Shown: one piece after another, positions 12,106 to 23,802 of the stretch
How positions within the stretch are numbered: the stretch's first letter is position 1
Layout: each line of letters begins with the position of its first letter
Source of the DNA: Gossypium raimondii
Lineage: Eukaryota > Streptophyta > Magnoliopsida > Malvales > Malvaceae
DNA length: 64,000 bases
Assembly: GCF_025698545.1 (NCBI RefSeq)
Contig: NC_068565.1
Coordinates: 4,836,001 to 4,900,000, forward strand
Direction: 5' to 3'
Translations under genes and position numbers: made by a program
The notes under the pieces: model-generated
Told to the model about the DNA's origin: nothing
Seen by the model: the letters and a program-made list of their open reading frames with translations, nothing else
Database searches by the model: none

Positions 12106-14219
12106 ATTGTCAACTCCAATGAATGTAAGTTATGAATCCTAAGCAGCTGCAGCTGCAGGTGCAATCGTAATTGTTATTGTAACTTCTCTCATAACATCTC
12201 CAACATATTCCAAATCTCTATCCTTAATGACTTTCCAAATCATATACGACATGAACCACCATCATAAATTACCTTTGATTGAAATAACAAACTTCCAAAT
12301 AATTTCTCAACACAAACTTTGACATATTTGTCCTGAAATTTATAAGCTACGAATCCATTAATTAACAATGTCAAAGTTGAAACAAGAATTAACAACACAA
12401 CTTTTCAAGTAAAACGATGCATTTAATTTAAGATTTAGTAGCAAAAATTAATTAAAATAATTATTTGATAAATTGACGATGAAAATTTTAATTGCACAAA
12501 AAAATTGTCATGAATTCTTAATTTGTATTTAAAATAATAAATAAATAAAATACATAATTGTTTCTTAATCCCAATTCCTAATTGTCAAATATTGTATTAA
12601 ATTATACTTAAAAATTCAATGCATTGGGAGATAAGTCAGACAAACTTATGGTGCTAGATAAGAAAAGATTAATTATAAAATTCAATGAAGCTGAAAAATC
12701 TTTTGCTAATGTCTTTGATATACGCACATTACCAATCAAAGAGGTTGATTCTTTTATCAAATTAATATTATATTTTTATCAATTTTATTATAGGTTCGAT
12801 CATATCTTTTTTTAATACAATGTCTAAAACTACTTATAGCCCTCCCAAACCCATAAATAGGAGCTAATAATCAAAAGACACAAAAAAAATAAAATAAACA
12901 ATTTTTGTTAAAATTTATTCAATATTATAAAATAAAAGACAGAGAATAAAGAACAAAGAGAATGTGATAGCAAAGAGAGAACGTATTTTATTGATTAATC
13001 GGGATATATACAAAGTTTCTCTAAAATTTTTATTTATAGGTATAAGAAGTATAAATAAAGTATAAATCTACTAGCGACTATTAGAATTTAAAATATATCA
13101 AAACTCATACTATGTATTCAATATGATTATGATTATTGAAAGTTATTGTAACAAATCCATGTTCATGTTTTTATATTGCATTCATGTTAGATTTCCTAAC
13201 ATGTTTATATTAAGGTTATTAAACGCATGTCCTGTTTATGTTATTTTTGTGTCATATTATGTTTTACGTAAGTTATTATAGCGACTTAATTTAGAGGATA
13301 ATTTATGCATTTGTGTTATGTTATGTCTAAAATAGTTTCATATTTCACATAATTTTTAACAACGATACAATTTAAGGAAAATTTATATATTCATATTGTG
13401 TGTTTATATTTTTCCATATATTCTTATAATTTTAATAAAATTTTACATCTTAATAAATCATTATATAATTTTACACATTTATGTATTTATATAGTTTTCA
13501 TGTCGTGTTTTAAATATTCCATGTCTGAGTTTATTTCATATTTTCATAATTTATCACATTCATTTTATTTTAACTTCAAATTCATTTTTAAATATATATA
13601 TATATCCTCAAACTATAAAAATAAGCCTTTAATTATTCTAGTTTAATTATTTATAATTTTATTTTTGATTTTATCATATCTTAGAGACATAATTTCGACC
13701 CTACGTTGGATTTATACCCAAAAAATTCATAGTGATGAAAGTATACCGAAGACCATCATTGCCTTCCAAATATGAAGGAGGATGACTATAATTTTCATTA
13801 ATTCCTAATTATTATTTTTGGTAAAACGTTAAAAAACATTATGGGTTACTTATTGACTTTATTATATATACTCACAAATAGAATATATATCAAAATATAT
13901 ATAAGATATTTTCAATAATTTTGGATAATTAAATAATTAGAATAGTAGGTTAGCTAGTCACACTATTTTAATTTATTATTAAATTTATGGATTAGCATTT
14001 TTTCAGTTTTTAATATTTATAATTATTATTTGTATTTTATTCTTTTTAATAGAAATAATTAAGAGAATAAAATTTCAACTGTGGATACTAATAGGATGTA
14101 ACCATTTGATCGCAAGTAAGTAAAGATATATAAATGATTAAGATTTTGAATATGTCTCAAAGATTAATTCAGATTTTCTTTTGATCTATATAAGATCTTA
14201 TATAACCACCGGTTGTTCC

Positions 14220-14400
14220 TTAAAATAGAAAATTTCTCATTTAGATTCTTTATAACTTATAAAATTTTAAATTAGTAATGGTAAAATTATACTTTGACCC
14301 CTTAAAAATAATAAAAAATTGATTTAATCTTTTAAAAATTATAAAGATATAAACTATTATTTTTAAAAAATTATAATAAAAAAAACATAACAAGGAAGGG
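14220..14400 (+). repeat. Dispersed AT-rich repeat, family A
   Basis: It shares with the copy at 52404 the ordered words tttctcatttagattctt, aaattttaaattagta, actttgaccccttaaaaat, and tttaatcttttaaaaatt. The orientation is +, the same as 52404 and opposite to 22770. Confidence 0.6.
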
Positions 14401-14479
14401 CTAAACCTAATCTAATACCCCACTAGTGTCAGGGTTGCGCAGTGGGTTGTTCAAACAATTTAATATTATTTTTATTGTT

Positions 14480-15566
14480 ACAAGTCGTTTTCGTTAGATT
14501 GTCTGTAACTTTATTTTCTTCTCTCAAGATTTGTTGTATTTGCCATTGATGTGCCTTTGTCAATAGTTGGTGAATTCGTCTGATCAGAGCAAATTTTGAG
14601 TCTCTTGAGTATTTACCTTGAATAGCCTAAACTGCCTCCATACTGTCTGTATTAATCAATATTCTGTCGCGACCCCGTTCTAAGATAAGGGTCAATCCAT
14701 CGAAGATGGCCTATAACTTAGCTTCCAAGACTAAACATGTCCCAAGATACCAATTAAAAAGCCTAAAGTCTGCTTCCCATTCTGATCTCGCATAACTCCT
14801 CCTGCATATGTGAAGCCTGAATCTGCTTTGATGGCTCCATCCATGTATATCTGGATCCAATTACCTGTCAATACTAAAGAAGAGAATGTTATATACCTTT
14901 TGTCAAATTTGGATTTCCAAGCAGAGGTGAACTATTTGGCCCAACAAAAGGAGCCTTTGATCACTTCATCAGCGCTCCAAGGGACGCCTTGAAACACATG
15001 AAGATTGCGGTTTTTCTAAATGTGCCAAGCGACTAAGCCAAAAAAACATAACCGGTTCACCTCACCCATCGAGACCTTCAGATAATTATGCAAATTCGCC
15101 ACGAACCACTCCTTCAAGTCTCCGAAAAAGAATTGTCTTTACTGGAACTACTAGAGTCCAGATTACTTTAGCCGTGTAACAATCTCCGATAACGTGTAGA
15201 GCATCTTCAATGTTATGACCACAAATCCCACATGCGCTGTTATCTCCTAGACCTCTTTTCATGCGTTCTACATTGGTGAGTAGTCGATCTTTAAGAGTCA
15301 TCCAAATAAAGAATCCCACTCTTTGTGGTCCTTGAAACTTCCAAGGAATTTGCCATACCCCATCCATTGAATTCCATGTCGTCTCATAAAGCTTCCAGTA
15401 GGTACTTTTGAGAGTGAAAGATCCTGTGGAAAAATTGGCCCATACGACTTTATCAACCCTTGCTACTGGATTTGGAGGAGGGATCCCCACGATCCTGATC
15501 TTAACAATGTCATTAGGTAACCAAAGCTGAAATAAGTCTAGATTCCAAGTACCATATTCTGTAACT
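14480..15566 (-). mobile_element. Degenerate LINE 3' end (zf-RVT and RNase H remnants)
   Basis: This is the end of a plant non-LTR retrotransposon on the - strand. From 15566 to 15086 the frame reads NLDLFQLWLPNDIVKIRIVG, then KVVWANFSTGSFTLKSTYWK, then a zinc-binding tail CGICGHNIEDALHVIGDC, which matches the reverse-transcriptase zinc-binding domain that follows LINE RT. From about 14870 to 14480 there is an RNase H-like region: NWIQIYMDGAIKADSG, RDQNGK, and after frame changes an INTDS-like block and NKVTDNL. Several stops and frameshifts separate the parts. The RT domain is absent, so the copy is 5'-truncated, as is usual for LINEs, and dead. Confidence 0.85.
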
Positions 15567-16373
15567 GTATCTCTAACAAATACATATAAAATATAAAATT
15601 TGATACATACAACTTAATCTACACATTACAAACGATAAAAAAAACTAATATATATATGAGAAGAGATCCATTTACACCATTCTATAATTTTTTATATGAT
15701 TAATATTTTAATAATCAAACCCATATATTTCATGCTTTATTAATGTAGATCATGCATATCAAGTTTGACATAAATTAAAATTTATAACTATTCGTTTTAC
15801 GTAGAAAACTTTCAACTGCTAAATATATATTAATATATAATATTTTAGATCATTGATATTATAAAGATATCAAATCAATTAAAAATTTACATGTCTGAAC
15901 AGTACAGATATCTTGTTAAATTTAACGATTAGATTGTTAAAATATTAACCATATAAAAAATTATAGAAAAAGAGTAAAATCACTTAAATTTTACACTGAT
16001 GTAAGTGATTACAGTTGTTGGATTCAAACTTCAATCCTTCTAAATACCGCCTTTTAAAGTTAATTACTCGAATGAATTAAGTAAGTAATCTTCAGACTTA
16101 AACAACAATTAGTTAAATTGCCTTCACATGAATCATACACTAAACACTAGCTTTTTCGTAATATCAAGGTTAGAGTGACAGTTATATATTGACTCTTAGG
16201 GCTTCTATGGATCCTCGTTTATCATCGGTGAAACGCGATTTTTGTTGTTTTTTTTTTTTTGCAATGATAGAAGAAACATTTAACCTATGGTAATTAATTT
16301 CATGGCTGTTTTTGTTTTCAATCTCATTGAAATTAATCTGAGAGCTTTAGTTTCATATTCAATTTGTCAGTAC
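15567..16373. other. AT-rich spacer
   Basis: No gene, clear repeat boundary or RNA gene was seen. The stretch holds short AT-rich runs, including two near-repeated phrases (attatagaaaa and its neighbours near 15690 and 15960 in opposite orientation) that suggest a decayed palindromic insert of about 300 bp. Confidence 0.4.
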
Positions 16374-16637
16374 TTCAAATATACATTTGAAAATTGGTTT
16401 GGTTACCAAAGACATCAAAAATTTTCGTATAAAACAAGAAGCTGTCTTAAAGACAGACAGTGAGGTAAAACCGGTGGTGTTGATGTAATAATTGGAACTG
16501 TGTTGTTCAAATATACATTTGAAAATTGGTTTGGTTACTAAAGATTAAAAGATTTTCATATAAAACAAGAAGCTGTCTTATAGACAGACAGTGAGGTAAA
16601 GCTGGTGGTGTTGAAGTAATAATTGGAACTGTGTTGG
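16374..16637. repeat. Direct tandem repeat, two units of about 132 bp
   Basis: Both units (16374-16506 and 16507-16637) open with caaatatacatttgaaaatt and contain aagaagctgtctta, agacagacagtgaggtaaa and ggtggtgttga. A single copy of the same sequence lies downstream of intact ALG2 at about 23431-23540, so the doubling happened only in the duplicated segment. Confidence 0.85.
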
Positions 16638-17234
16638 TTTGTTTTATTGAAATTGAGTTACATGGTCTTAGAAGGCCTGCAAACAACTCTATTGGATTCA
16701 TACTAAATTCCAACCTCTTCTTCTCTCTTTGATTCATCAACCTGAAAAGGACTATAATGTTGGATCAACAAATCCTCATGGTTTTCTTCGTTAATTTTGA
16801 TTCGATCCATGTAGGGTCATATCTCATACTCTTCAGAAAAGAAATTAATAATCCGAGTAACATAACGAAAACAAATTCAATTAGATTTAGTTGTATCGGC
16901 TGAGCATCTTAAGTGTATGTGTGTATATAGTAACTTAAGTGTGTCTGCAGAATTATGCTGCAAAAGATCATCGTCTATGTCGATTCCCGACTATTAGCCC
17001 CGCTTAGTTCTATCAACATCGAGAAGAAACTGATTGAAACGCTGGCCAAATGTCGTCGTAGGACTGATTCATTGACATGCTGTCTAGCCTGTTCCCCCTT
17101 TCTCTTCGCCATCTCTGTGTCTTGAATGAGTTTAGCCATAGCCAAAGCAAAGTCCTTTGGAGTTGGATCACAAGTGCATCAAAGATGCAGCGAAGGTATG
17201 CACATACAGCATGAAGGCGATAGAAATTATGTCG
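16638..17234 (-). pseudogene. Truncated, internally deleted ALG2 copy
   Basis: This is a duplicate of the ALG2 3' end. The stretch 16950-17165 matches the ALG2 last exon and its downstream flank (23760-23978): it keeps the stop region and the reversed reading of the [10 protein letters not shown] area. At about 17166-17172 the match jumps to the ALG2 exon 3 region at 25262-25318, so most of exon 8 and all of exons 4-7 are missing. It ends at 17234, inside exon 3. Exons 1 and 2 are absent. It has no start codon and no promoter of its own and cannot make ALG2. The short + strand open frame 17157-17345 crosses the joins by chance. Confidence 0.9.
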
Positions 17235-17240
17235 TGGCTG

Positions 17241-17345
17241 GCTTTATGGCTGAAACCGGATGACCCATTTTGCACTGAAATGTTAAATGTGGCTATTGCT
17301 AACGAATGTCGACATGGCAATGATCCCAAAATTGATTTCCACTGA
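17241..17345 (+). pseudogene. Duplicated last exon of CDC16
   Basis: The 105 bases match the last CDC16 exon at 7001-7105 with only a few changes, and keep LWLKPDDPFCTEMLN and ECRHGNDPKIDFH followed by TGA. The similarity continues into the 3' flank to about 17455. None of the other CDC16 exons is present; the sequence to its left is ALG2. It is a duplication-end fragment that would not be expressed as CDC16. Confidence 0.93.
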
Positions 17346-17455
17346 AAAAATGTTACAAAGTTTCATATAATTGTTTTTCCTGTAATATTGTTTGTATCGT
17401 TAAATGTAATATTTATACAACATTGATGCTATATCCATGCTGATAAAAGCATGTT

Positions 17456-17663
17456 TGTTATACAATGATAGTAAAAAGAACCCAACCCGGGTTGGATCCA
17501 GAATCTAACCTGGAAAACCGTCTTAAAATACAATTCCAAGACCTTCTTTAAAGGGGACTCCATTTTGAGGGGGGGGGGTAATTTTTGGCTTCTTCTTCTC
17601 TATTCCTTGACCAGGAGACGATACTCCTTTCTAATTAACCTCTGTTGATATCATGTATTAACA
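17456..17663. mobile_element. Solo LTR, 208 bp, with 5-bp target duplication
   Basis: The insertion is absent from the matching place in the paralogous segment near 7220, which reads gcatgttaattttt without a break. The element begins tgttatacaatgata and ends tatcatgtattaaca, so it has TG...CA ends and about 15 bp of imperfect inverted termini. It is flanked by atgtt (17451-17455) and aagtt (17664-17668), a 5-bp target duplication with one change. The size, ends and duplication fit a solo LTR or a small LTR-type element. It contains a run of G near 17566. Confidence 0.85.
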
Positions 17664-18106
17664 AAGTTAATTTTAGTTTTGTTTCTTGCTTGCATTTAAA
17701 ACTATACAATAGTTTTTTTACTAAAATGAATACTTCGAATTCGTATAAAGTTATTTTTTTGCCATATATTATAAAGTTGTGTTAATTCTGTGTTTTTATG
17801 AATAATGATATTTTAGTCATACTACAAAATAAATAAATAAAAATAAAAGTTCTTAGCAATTTATTTGCTTTAATTGTAATAGAAAATATAGATGGGATGA
17901 AGGTTGGGGAGACATCCATAAAAGAAAAAATGGCCATTAGATGGAGCAAAAGTATATATTTAAGGGGTAGTAGGTACATTATATTCCAAAAGGAGATAAT
18001 CACAAATTTTGAAGGATTATGTAAAAGATACAGATAAAAGAAAAGAAAATATAAATACAATAAAAACAAGATTTAAGGTACTGAAATGGAAATAGAGATA
18101 GATAAA

Positions 18107-19606
18107 TTAAGAAGGGGAATGGAAAGGGCAGGCAGAAGCATCCTGAGTTGGTGAAGAAGAAATGGAGATGGGGGCACCTTTCAATAGGCCACCAAATAGC
18201 TGAGCTGGGTCATAGTATACCTCCACTTCCTCTACCTTCAATCCTTCATCAACCTGTTCATTTTATACCTAAAATCATCACCACCACACCTTACCATAAC
18301 ATAATTTATCTTATATATATATAATACAATAAAAACCATGTTTTTATACCCATATTGATATATATATTTTGTGATAAGGAAAGCAACAAATTCTATAATC
18401 CTTCCAAGCTTGAATCTTTTCATATGTGACAACGGAACCCACTTATTTTAAATGATGACCTCTACAATTAATATTTAATGGGGCAATTTTTCAATTTATA
18501 TGTATACAAAAAAAATGGGGCACTATATGTGTACCTCAATTCATGTGCTTTTTTCATCATACCTTGTTCACAATCCAATGCCTTCTAAAATTGGAAAAAA
18601 AAAAAAACTCTCTAATTTTCACCTCGCTTTTCCATTAATTTCCATTTAAAAATAAGTTTAAAAAACTATCATATTTATTCTAAAGAATCAAACTTCGCCA
18701 TTGATGTTCATTTCAAATTAACACCAAATATCTTTGAAAATGTTCAGTTATGAACCAATTTTTTTTTTGGACCTACTCAAATAAAGACTTGAAACATACC
18801 TTAACAGTTGCTATCCCATAAAATTCAACCTTTTCACCAGTAGGGGCATGTCCTTTAAACGGACCCTCAAAAATACCCCAATGCCTGAACTTGAAAGCAA
18901 TCAAAGGAGGTCCAGAATAAACATGGATGACTTCCCATGCAAATCCACGTGGAAAAGCTGAACGAAATGCTTCATGTGACGATTCAAAGCTCTCTTCATC
19001 TGCTTTGTAATATTGAAACTCTTTTGGAAGTGAATTCTTCAATAATGCATTTTAACTCCCCATCTTTAGTGCTTCTTCTCCTTTTAATCCTTCTCTCCTT
19101 CAATCACCAATGATTCCCAAGCTTTAGTTCACTTTCACTATCACTAATCATATCAGTAATTATCAAAGATATTATGCAGTGTGTATGTATGTTAGATACA
19201 ATTAACGATAACGTTGAATTTTTCATGGTTGATGGACTTGAAGTCTTGCAATCGAACCTTGTGGGAGAGTTCCATCTCCCATGTCTTTATAACATTTTGC
19301 ACTGTTTCTTCAAGTGATCCTTCTTCCCATTCCTGCAAAGTTTTTCTTTTAATTATCATACGAACATTTGATTCAATGATTGATGCGTATTTTCTTTCTC
19401 GGATTCTTGAACATTTTTTCAAGCATCAAGAAATAGAAATCGAAGTATGTAAGAGATGAAAATAATAAAACCTTGGTACGGCCTTGTTCGAAGAGCTGAT
19501 TGACCACATCGTATGTCGGAGGGCCACCGTGTCGCCATTGAACACTATCTGCTTCATCATCTAGGAATGACCTGTACTTATCTCTTCCTGCTGGAACTGT
19601 GGCCAT
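18107..19606 (-). pseudogene. Pathogen-related protein (PRP-like), disabled second copy
   Basis: This is the paralogue of the gene at 8153-9838 with the same four exons: 19606-19472, 19332-19200, 19097-18800 and 18253-18107. Exons 1, 2 and 4 read well (for example DKYRSFLDDEADSVQWRHGG and VEVYYDPAQLFGGLLKG). It is broken in three ways. The last base of exon 2 (19200) has changed from G to T, so the codon spanning the junction becomes TGA. One base is missing just after the exon 3 acceptor, so exon 3 is 298 instead of 299 bases. In exon 3, AGT TAC has become AGT TAA. A product would stop after about 89 residues. Splice sites look intact, so a transcript could still be made. Confidence 0.92.
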
Positions 19607-19669
19607 TTTCTACACTTCTTTCAGAGCTTTACAAGTTTCGATAAGTTGCATTTTCTCCACTTCCAAATA

Positions 19670-20225
19670 AAGGCGAGATACATGTGCGTCTTATAAATTA
19701 TTTGAGTCACTTAGTTCAAACGGCTAGCTATATTTTTTTATTTTAATATTTTTTATATTATAAAATTATAATTATAAAAAGAGTTTAAGTACATAAACGA
19801 ATAAGTTTAATTGAGCTCGCGTAACTTGATTATGAGCTGAATTTAAGCTTAAAATTTTATATTTGATTGGGTTCAAGTCAAATACTGATCGAGCTCAAAC
19901 TTACTACTAATTAGATTCAACTCAACTCAATTACATTCTTACTCTCAAAACCAAACCTTAAAAATTATTTTAAAATATCAAAGAAAATATATAATTAGAG
20001 AAACTATATTTATAAGTATAATTCATTATCTATTTAAGTGGATATACTAAAATTTGTAATATTTAGAAATTACAATAATCCAAAGGGATAAACAAGTAAT
20101 TAATAAGAGTTAGGCGGTGGAATTCATTGTAAGCCATACCAGTTGGTCGTTTGCATTAATATCATTTATGATTTTCTTGCGTACCTATGACATACATCAC
20201 TGCTCATCCATGCAGAAAAACCCTA
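19670..20225. other. Upstream flank of the PRP pseudogene, end of the duplicated block
   Basis: There is no gene here. The last recognisable similarity to the first copy is at 20110-20225, which shares taggcggtg, gttggtcgtt, atttatgattttcttgcgta and tatgacatac with 10800-10915. In between, the two copies have diverged or taken different insertions. Confidence 0.6.
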
Positions 20226-20879
20226 TAGCCGTTTGCATATATATATATATAAATTAATTAATTAATCAAATTAAATAATAAAGATTCCACCATAAATGAA
20301 ATTATACAAATTTAAAATTTAGGGCGTATATTCTGTTTTATATCATATTAGCCGCCAGAGATATTCCAAAAGAAAAAATGAAAAAGAATTAAATAATAAA
20401 TAGGCCTTAGATTATAATGCAGCCACGTAACATATTCTAGGACGGATGTGTACAAATGTTTAAGGTTACAGCGCATAATACGGTTGGCTGTAGTAGGAAA
20501 CAATAAAAAATAATAACTTTCTTTTGTATAATAACAGGATAAAGTTCGAACAATTAATGCGATTAGTACGATTCGAACTTAGACTACATCTGAATTTTTT
20601 GTTCTAAAAATAAGTTATAGAATAATTAATTCATTTGAGTTTCTCATTTTAATTAACTCATTCGCCTCATGAAAATTATTTTAATTTTGATTAAAAGCTT
20701 GTACATCAATTATTTGGAGTATTGGACCCACTCTTTAATACTATTCAAACCCTTTTTCAAGACAAACTTTGAAAATTTTGGCTTCAAATGGAATTCATTT
20801 ATTAACAATGTCAAATTAACTTTAAATATTGTTATTTACGTGTTGGAATACTATTGGGTTCTATATATACAGAAATTAT

Positions 20880-21520
20880 CAATAAAAATAAGTTTAATGA
20901 CAAATTTAATTATTAACGTTTACATATATTATCAAAATGGCATTTATTGTATTTTTGAGCTTTTTTTTACCATCAACCTTTATTTTTTCAAATTATTTTT
21001 TAATGATTTGATGAAAGTATTGTTAAAAAAGTTAACAGGATGATGTGAAATTTCATATGTGGAATATTTTAATGAGATGTAATTTATTATTTAGATAATC
21101 TAATAAAATAATTACACGTGGAAAATAATAAAATAAATAAATAATTCATGAAGTTAAAAAAGAAATGTAATTATCTAATTTAAGGTTTCAAAGTGAATGC
21201 ACTGCTCGCTTTTTTGGTTTGATTTATTAATTATCTTTTCAAACTCACAAGAAACAAATGTATGCATTCATTTTGAAACCTCTTTAGATAGTTACGTTTA
21301 TTTTCTTTAATTAAGAGTTTTTTAAAAAATTTATGTATGATTTTTTTAATTTATTATTTTCCACCGTTGATTTTTTTAACAATATTTTCATCAAATCATT
21401 AAAAATAGTTTGTAAAAAAACTCAAGGCTGGTGGTAAAAAGACTAAAAAATACAATTAGGGCCATTTTGACAAAACTTGTAAACATTAGTGGCTAAATTC
21501 ATCATTAAGCCATAAAAATA
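20880..21520. mobile_element. Fold-back element with arms of about 250-320 bp
   Basis: The left arm (about 20880-21200) is the imperfect reverse complement of the right arm (about 21270-21520). Matching words include atttttaatgatttgatgaaa with tttcatcaaatcattaaaaat, aaggtttcaaagtgaatgc with gcattcattttgaaacct, and tcaaaatggc with gccattttga. There is no coding capacity. Exact ends and target duplication could not be fixed, so the superfamily is open. Confidence 0.75.
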
Positions 21521-22769
21521 ATACTATATCTTTTAAGCGGAAAAAGTTAATTAAAAAAATTAACTTAGCTAATAACTCCTTGGTTCAATTGATAAAGACA
21601 AATGTTTTGGATTCTGTGTATCCAAGTTCAAGACTTATCATGTGTAATTATATACGTAGGTTTCAGAGTCTCATCATGTATGGGTGTTTTAATTCAGTTA
21701 GTCACAGTTTGTTGACTTTAGTTTGGTTTACTTGGTGGTTACTCATACTTGTATTTATAATTGTACAAAACTTGAAAATTATTAATAAGAAGGCTTAATA
21801 TATATATCATCTGGTACCTGAGTTTGATACTTTTTTTTAATGTGGTATTTGTGGTTTTTTTGGGGGGACCAATTTGGTACCTATATTTGACAAAAGTTAT
21901 ATATTTTGATGTTCAAAGATAACAATGTTAACTTTTTAGTGTTTAATTCAAGTTTTAAGGTTGATTTGATAAAAGTTATTTGCTAATATTATTAGGGTTG
22001 GATTTTTCGTAATTTTGTTAATAGAATAAATTTAGAGTTAATTATAATTTTTTAATGTTGCGTTTAATTTGCCAAATACAAGATTTAATTTTGGTCTTAG
22101 GGTTTATTTGATGAAAATTGATTGCTAAATTATTAGTTAATTTTGACATTGTATTTTAACTTTAGAAATTTAATTTCTTCACTTTTCAAATTTCAAAAAC
22201 ACGTCCAACTATTAACAATGCTAAAATTATTTTCTTAAATTTAGACTCATTACAACGTCATTTTTAAGTTATATTGCTACCAAGTGAGTATTCTTTTCAT
22301 TTCATAATGTCATACTAAAAATTAAACAAAAAAATTAATAATGTTAACAACTAGATCTGATTTTTGAAAATTGAAAAGTAAATGGATTAAATTTTGAAAA
22401 ATAAAAATATATGGACTAAATACTAAAATTATGAAGAGTAAAGGGACCTATGATAGATTTTAACCTTTTTACAAGGAGATTTAAGACTACAATAATTGGG
22501 TTTTCATGGTTGGCAACAGAATCTTTTATTAGGGTAAACTTTTAAAATCCAGTTGAATATGAACTAACACATTGAATTAGGATGTTTATGCATATGATGT
22601 CTCTGCAAATTAAGTCAACTTCAAACCTGTTCCAAATTCTAAGACAGCTAAGGATTTTTAATCACATTATCAAAACCTAAGATCCAATTTTCAAGGGGAA
22701 AATAAGTCGTTGAATGTATATGACTTGTAGTTGTAATGAAAGAATTTGTGTAAGTGATACGGTAGACTG

Positions 22770-22991
22770 AAATTAAATGGTAAGTTTTATGATAGTAAAA
22801 ATATAATTTTATCATTTGAATAATTTATATTTTTATAATTTTTTAAAAAGTAAATTAAAATTTTATCATTTTTATGGGGGTTAAGTGTAATTTTACCTTT
22901 ATTAATTTAAAACTTTAAAATTTTTAAAGGGATTAAATGGTTTCCATTTTAAGGGGGCCGAGGCCTTGCTAGTCCCCTAGCTACACCCCTG
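22770..22991 (-). repeat. Dispersed AT-rich repeat, family A
   Basis: Read on the - strand it starts caggggtgtagctagggg, then cttggcc-type G/C-rich bases, ccttaaaatgg, and then tttaaattaataaaggtaaa and acacttaaccccc. The same order is seen at 52404 on the + strand. Confidence 0.65.
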
Positions 22992-23802
22992 TTTGAGAGA
23001 TAAGGTTGGAGATATTAATTAAAGGACATTAAAGCGGTAAAAATATCATGGAGACATTGAGATAAGATTGTATTTTGCTTCCTTTATTTAAAAAAAAAAT
23101 GTAAATTAGTCTTTTTTATATTAAATCAAATAGTAAACTCCTTATTTTTATTAAAAATTTCATCATTGTTACTGTTAAAAAACTGGCATTGCTAACTGAA
23201 TAACTAAATAGTTATACATGACGTCCATGTTTGCCTCATTCTGACTTTTATGGACCAAATTTTAATAGTAAAATAGATAAAATTTTTAATAAGGAGACCA
23301 ATTCATTCTTTGATTTAATATACAAGAATTAATTTTCCCAATATTTAAGTAGAAAGAGTAAAATGCAATCAGACTCATAATATAAAAGCTTATATATATA
23401 TATGTATATATTCTAAATCCCAAGTTTTATTTACATTTGAAAATTGGTTTGGTTAGAAAAAATGTGAAAATTTTAGTACAAAACAGAAGCTGTTTTATAG
23501 ACATTGAGGTAAAGCTAGTGGTGTTGATGTAATAAACAGAAGCTGTTACATGGTCTCAGAAGGCCTCCAAAACAACTCTATTGGATCATAGTATATTCCA
23601 ACCAGAAAAGGACTATAAAGTTAGATCAACAAATCCTCATAGTTTTTTTCATTAATTTTGATTCAATTCGTGATACTCTTCGGAAAAAAATAAATAATCC
23701 GAGTAACATAACGAGCATCTTAAGTGTGTCTGTATATAGTATCTTAAGTGTGTCTGCATAAGTATGCTGCAAAAGATCATTGTCAATGTCGATTCCCGAC
23801 TT

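Larger units (their letters stand above)
10930..14479. other. Gene-poor AT-rich spacer
   Basis: This spacer is very AT-rich, with many short homopolymers and no convincing gene. It contains a dispersed repeat at about 11230-11430, a coding-looking relic at 11918-12105, and another member of the dispersed repeat family at 14220-14400. The two open frames at 12624 and 13398 have AT-driven composition (many F, Y, I, K and N) and match no family. Confidence 0.6.
20226..23430. other. AT-rich spacer with repeats
   Basis: No gene was found. It contains the fold-back element at 20880-21520, a tRNA-derived SINE-like trace near 21575-21640, a generic plant repeat at 21800-22480 with ggtacctgagtttga-like words (related to 31090-31590), a family A repeat at 22770-22991, and a repeat at about 23080-23340 that shares its layout with 32430-32720. 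Confidence 0.55.

Noticed and set aside
17157-17345. Apparent chimeric ALG2/CDC16 protein of 62 residues
   Set aside because: The first part is ALG2 antisense sequence across a deletion join; only the end is the CDC16 frame. There is no promoter and no reason to think it is translated.
20669-21043. Open frame of 124 codons
   Set aside because: It lies in AT-rich sequence and in the left arm of a fold-back element; the product is mostly F, Y, I, L, N and K and resembles no family.
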